A DNA stretch of 58,119 nt from the NCBI GenBank assembly GCA_016200265.1, contig JACQFE010000064.1, positions 1-58,119 of the forward strand, read 5' to 3'. The notes beneath the pieces were generated by a model. It saw nothing but the letters and a program-made list of their open reading frames with translations. It searched no databases and was not told where the DNA came from. This document shows positions 55,039 through 58,119 of the stretch, piece after piece. This stretch comes from Planctomycetota bacterium. GTDB lineage: Bacteria; Planctomycetota; Phycisphaerae; UBA1845. Numbering within the stretch: position 1 is the first letter of the stretch; every line of letters begins with the position of its first letter. The position numbers were made by a program, and so were the translations under genes.

Positions 55039-56181
55039 GTGGATGTTTCCGCGCGTTGTCGTTTCGAGTGCAGCATTGTGAGTTGGATTGTTTTTAGTTT
55101 GGCGTTGGTTATTTCTCTGTCCATCGTCGGTGCGACGGGATGGTGGCGTTACGCGTTTGCCGCGTTTGCAATCTCACCGAAGCGAATGACAGTGGAAAAG
55201 CTCGATCTGCGCGTTCGCGGCGAAGATAACGTTGTCCGCGTAAACTCCATCCTCGCGCACTTCCTGGGTGGGTTCAAGCAGATGATCTCGCGGCCAGGAC
55301 CGATGCAGTGGAAAAGGGACGCCGATACCTTGCCGTCGTTGTATCGTCCGTTCTGGCACGAAGGCGCCGCGATGGGCTACACGCTTCGACACTTGTTTCG
55401 ATATGACGCGGCGAGCTTCGAGCGACAAATCGTCCGGCCCAATCCGGAGTTTCGATATCTATATTACGTCGGCCTTGGCTTCTGGTCCGGCATGAGGAAC
55501 CACTCGCCGGCCAAGGTGATGGAAATCGCGGAGCGCCTGGATTCGATGCACCGTTATCTGGTGTTTGATGGCTACGGCTTCAAGCTCGCGTTCTTCGATC
55601 ATCCGCAGGAGCGTGCGGCGCTCCGTCCGCTCGATGAACTCGCCGGCTATGCACGAAACGCAGCCTATCAGGGCGTTGGACGAGCATTGTATTTTCGATA
55701 CATGTCCGAGCCGGAATTGATGATGGAAGAGATTCGGCGATTGGACGATGCAGCGACTGATGCGGCGGCGGGTGTCGGGCTGGCGGCCGTTTTCGTGAAT
55801 CCGGATCGGCTGCACGTTGCCCAGGAACTCGGGAGATTCGTGCCGGCCGAATGGCAGCCGCATTACCATCTGGGAATGTGCTTCGGACTGAAGGCTCGAT
55901 CCATCAACGATGTGGATGAATTCGAGCGAAACATGGGCCTGGCGTCTCGCGTTGTGTCCGAGGCCGTCGGCGTCTCGGTTCGGGAATGCGACCGGGTCGA
56001 GCTATTGGCCCGCGATGAGAAGCGCCCTGATGGTTATCAGCAATGGCGGCGACGCGTGACCGAATGGTTGTCGGCCAACGTCGAATATCCGATGGCCGGC
56101 GTAAAGGCGAAAGTGGCGACAAGCACATCGACGAAGAGAGTCACCGAGTCGGCGAGCGCCTTTTCAGAGCCGCGACCGTAA
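55039..56181 (+). CDS. DUF1702 family protein
   Basis: 380 aa from GTG 55039; GTG 55078 is an alternative, and neither has a clear ribosome site. A membrane helix is near residues 14-36. The rest follows the DUF1702 pattern: EGAAMGYTL, YYVGLGFWSGMR, HRYLVFDGYGFKLAFF, YQGVGRALYF, AGVGLAAVFV, and HLGMCFGLKAR. DUF1702 proteins are found in polyketide and enediyne clusters of Actinobacteria and myxobacteria, where their role is not settled. Here the next gene is an acyl carrier protein. Confidence 0.75.
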   Translation: MDVSARCRFECSIVSWIVFSLALVISLSIVGATGWWRYAFAAFAISPKRMTVEKLDLRVRGEDNVVRVNSILAHFLGGFKQMISRPGPMQWKRDADTLPSLYRPFWHEGAAMGYTLRHLFRYDAASFERQIVRPNPEFRYLYYVGLGFWSGMRNHSPAKVMEIAERLDSMHRYLVFDGYGFKLAFFDHPQERAALRPLDELAGYARNAAYQGVGRALYFRYMSEPELMMEEIRRLDDAATDAAAGVGLAAVFVNPDRLHVAQELGRFVPAEWQPHYHLGMCFGLKARSINDVDEFERNMGLASRVVSEAVGVSVRECDRVELLARDEKRPDGYQQWRRRVTEWLSANVEYPMAGVKAKVATSTSTKRVTESASAFSEPRP

Positions 56182-56254
56182 GGGAGCGGTTTGCACGCGG
56201 TTCGTAGAACTGGGCAAATCGAGGCATTAGGGTTTTAGGGGATGGGAACGTAAA

Positions 56255-56503
56255 ATGGATCGATTCGAAGCCGCGAGAGCGGAAATCTTGCAGTGGCTTT
56301 CCGAGACGGTCCACACCCCGGTCGAGCAGATTGATCTCACCCGCCCACTGACCGAAATCGGCCTGGATTCGCTCGACGCCGTTCACATGGTCGCCACCAT
56401 CGAATCGATCATCCGCCGCGAATTGCCCGAAGACATCATGCGCCGCGTCAAGTGCCTGAACGACATCTTCGACCTGATGCGTGAAAAACTGGCCGCAGCG
56501 TAG
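56255..56503 (+). CDS. Acyl carrier protein
   Basis: 82 aa. Four-helix ACP with the phosphopantetheine Ser39 in GLDSLDAVHM, plus an acidic helix 2. The D-S-L motif and length match type II ACPs. It lies 73 bases after the DUF1702 gene, in the same orientation, and is probably co-transcribed. No ketosynthase or other fatty-acid gene is adjacent, so it may serve a dedicated pathway rather than general fatty acid synthesis. Confidence 0.88.
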   Translation: MDRFEAARAEILQWLSETVHTPVEQIDLTRPLTEIGLDSLDAVHMVATIESIIRRELPEDIMRRVKCLNDIFDLMREKLAAA

Positions 56504-56546
56504 AAACAAGAGACCGGATTGGCCAAAGGGGGTGCAATTGCCAATC

Positions 56547-56615
56547 GTCATTCTGAGGTCGCCAAAGGCGACCGAAGAATCTCGAATTCGAGATGCTTCG
56601 CCTTGCTCAGCATGA
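56547..56615. repeat. Palindromic repeat GTCATTCTGAG...CTCAGCATGAC
   Basis: The ends GTCATTCTGAG and CTCAGCATGAC pair with one mismatch, and the middle has CCGAAGAATCTCG with its near-complement. This is a well-known type of dispersed palindrome in many bacterial genomes. It sits in the space between the ACP gene and purU. Confidence 0.75.
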
Positions 56616-56686
56616 CTGCCGGAACTTTCGCTGCGACTTTTCGGTTTGCAATTCTCGTCCGCACGCCTAACCGATAACATTTTGGT

Positions 56687-57550
56687 ATGTCCCAACCCGA
56701 CGGCACGATTCGATTGTTGATCAATTGCCCCGACGCACGCGGCATCATCGCCACGGTCGCGAACTTTGTGGCCTCACATAATGGCAACATCCTCGACGCC
56801 GACCAGCACACCGATCCGCACACGTGCGAATTCTTCATGCGACTGGAGATCGACCCCGACGGCTTCGACCTTTCGCGCGAACGATTCGCCGACGCCTGGG
56901 CGGAAGTCGCCAATCGATACGCGATGACGTGGAAGCTGCACTGGAGCGGCGAGACTAAGCGAATGGCCATTTTCGTCAGCCGCGAGGATCACTGTCTGCA
57001 CGATCTTCTTTGGCGATGGCGCACGCGCGAACTTCGCACCGAGCTTCCATTGGTCATCAGCAATCATGACGATCTTCGCTCGCTCGTCGAATCGTGCGGA
57101 GTGCGTTTCGAGCACGTGCCCAATACGCCCGAAAACCGCGAGCAGGCGGAAGCGATGATGCGATCGATTCTCGCGGACGCATATGTCGATCTCATCGTCC
57201 TCGCTCGTTACATGCAGGTGCTTTCGCTAGCGTTCGTCGCTTCCTATCCACGACAAATCATCAACATCCATCACAGCTTCCTTCCCGCTTTCGCAGGGAG
57301 TCGCCCGTATCATCAGGCCTTCGAGCGAGGCGTGAAGATCATCGGCGCGACCAGCCACTACGTCACCGAGGATTTGGACAGCGGCCCGATCATCGCCCAA
57401 AGCACGATCCCCGTGGACCATCGCGACACGATCGAAGACATGATCCGCAAAGGCCGGGACCTGGAACGCCTCGTCCTCGCCCGCGCCGTGCGTCTGCACA
57501 TCGAAGACCGCATTCTGGTGAGCAAGAATAAGACGGTCGTGTTTGAATGA
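56687..57550 (+). CDS. purU: Formyltetrahydrofolate deformylase
   Basis: 287 aa, the usual length. N-terminal ACT domain (~8-85), then the formyltransferase-fold domain. Catalytic Asn193, His195 (IINIHHSFLP) and Asp231 (EDLDSGP) are all present. It converts 10-formyl-tetrahydrofolate to formate and tetrahydrofolate, supplying formate to PurT and balancing one-carbon units; the ACT domain suggests control by amino acids such as methionine or glycine. Confidence 0.95.
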   Translation: MSQPDGTIRLLINCPDARGIIATVANFVASHNGNILDADQHTDPHTCEFFMRLEIDPDGFDLSRERFADAWAEVANRYAMTWKLHWSGETKRMAIFVSREDHCLHDLLWRWRTRELRTELPLVISNHDDLRSLVESCGVRFEHVPNTPENREQAEAMMRSILADAYVDLIVLARYMQVLSLAFVASYPRQIINIHHSFLPAFAGSRPYHQAFERGVKIIGATSHYVTEDLDSGPIIAQSTIPVDHRDTIEDMIRKGRDLERLVLARAVRLHIEDRILVSKNKTVVFE

Positions 57551-57630
57551 ATTACGAATTGCGATGATCGAATTGACGTCGCGAGAATGGTCTTCATGTA
57601 GATCATCATTCACTAACGGGGTTCGAGGGA

Positions 57631-58032
57631 ATGAAACCGGGTCAAGAACCGGTTAAGCATCTGCACAGTCGAATTCCCATCGAACACTTGAAGGTAATTG
57701 GGAAAGCGGTCGTGGCTTATGCGCTTATCGAACTCGCTTATGATCTTTACTCGCAGTTTGCATTTCGGCAAACCGCATTGCCAATCAATTCTCAAGGGTC
57801 CATTTGGGACGCAATACAGCAATTGGGTGCTCTGATCTCGCACTTTGGTGTTCTGTCTGCGGGACTGGACATGATTCGGAGCCCGCGACGAGTGCATGTC
57901 GCTTTGCTTTTGATCGCGGACTTTCTCGTCGTTTGCTCGGCGCTTTGGTATTTCGATCTTCAGCTAAGAAACTATCTCGAAATGATAATCGCCAGAGTCG
58001 GCGGAACCAGAGCAGGGCACACGCCAGTTTGA
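57631..58032 (+). CDS. Small membrane protein cut by an insertion sequence
   Basis: 133 aa as read. A polar N-terminus, helices at residues ~30-47 and ~64-82, a third ~92-112, then the sequence enters the insertion element at about residue 112 (after FDLQ); the last ~20 residues are IS sequence. The native C-terminus is therefore lost. I do not recognise the family. Confidence 0.55.
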   Translation: MKPGQEPVKHLHSRIPIEHLKVIGKAVVAYALIELAYDLYSQFAFRQTALPINSQGSIWDAIQQLGALISHFGVLSAGLDMIRSPRRVHVALLLIADFLVVCSALWYFDLQLRNYLEMIIARVGGTRAGHTPV

Positions 58033-58119
58033 GCAGGCCGAGGTAATTGCAGGCCTTCTTGTCATAGCGGATCAAGATGGCGCGGCACTTGCTCAGCCAG
58101 GCCAGCGTACGTTCGACGA
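57785..58119 (-). CDS. IS5-family transposase, C-terminal part (runs off the right edge)
   Basis: Reading from the edge: VERTLAWLSKCRAILIRYDK (20 residues), then KACNYLGLLKLACALLW, the C-terminal DDE-transposase block of IS5-type elements with the catalytic Glu in VERT. The in-frame reading continues past the likely element end (~57963) to a stop at 57785, adding ~58 unrelated residues. The missing N-terminal part lies beyond the window. Confidence 0.8.
   Translation of the reverse strand, partial: VERTLAWLSKCRAILIRYDKKACNYLGLLKLACALLWFRRLWRLSFRDSFLAEDRNTKAPSKRRESPRSKAKRHALVAGSESCPVPQTEHQSARSEHPIAVLRPKWTLEN
57963..58119 (-). mobile_element. 3' end of an IS5-type insertion sequence
   Basis: The transposase end is recognised. 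The inner boundary is placed near 57963, at CTAAGAAACTATCTCGAAA, where transposase-like sequence ends and the small membrane protein begins. The exact terminal repeat and target duplication cannot be fixed because the other end is outside the window. Confidence 0.65.

Overview
The window looks like a chromosomal segment of a Planctomycetota bacterium, probably a Phycisphaerae-like lineage. The basis is the mix of very Cys-rich secreted proteins with 'GACC'-type modules, dockerin-type proteins, an exosortase with IPTLxxWG-type sorting tails, pseudopilin-like and zinc-ribbon membrane proteins, and a TPR protein carrying two RNA polymerase alpha C-terminal domains. There is no rRNA, and I found no tRNA or CRISPR array, so the placement is inferred from gene content only.

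Layout. 1-7.3 kb: secreted amidohydrolase, HtrA-type protease, DUF971 protein, TPR/alpha-CTD protein, SpoIID/LytB protein, SAM hydrolase (DUF62) and isoaspartyl methyltransferase. 7.4-17.8 kb: a protein-sorting region. An exosortase H-like enzyme and a small membrane partner lie between two secreted proteins that end in the same IPTVSTWG-TM-Arg sorting tail; a radical SAM protein, a pseudopilin-like protein and a zinc-ribbon protein lie among them. 17.8-27.3 kb: RsmJ methyltransferase, tandem-ACT protein, flavin reductase-like protein, dockerin proteins, a large subtilase, and a MotA/MotB-type stator pair. 27.4-38.8 kb: a minus-strand information-processing block: nusA, infB, zinc-ribbon protein, DUF503, rbfA, HhH-like protein, giant TPR lipoprotein, YebC. 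39.4-44 kb: 4-hydroxyphenylpyruvate dioxygenase, a secreted unknown, and a thrombospondin-3-type secreted protein whose gene carries an in-frame stop inside a small palindromic repeat. 44-50.5 kb: recG, Flp pilin, nucleotidyltransferase-fold protein, HU-like protein, lipoprotein, rmuC. 50.5-54.7 kb: repeat-rich noncoding DNA, a 5'-truncated secreted-protein gene, a lipoprotein with four double-CxxC units, a TPR protein and a second lipoprotein. 55-57.6 kb: a DUF1702 protein with an acyl carrier protein behind a near-consensus promoter, then purU. The right edge is the 3' end of an IS5-type element that has cut into a small membrane-protein gene.

How the parts fit. The clearest local system is protein sorting: exosortase, its membrane partner and two substrates in one 10-kb stretch, with recognisable sigma70-like promoters in front of both substrates. 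The DUF1702-ACP pair is the best candidate for an undescribed pathway. Several mobile palindromic repeats (REP/REPIN-like) sit between genes, and one lies inside a gene.
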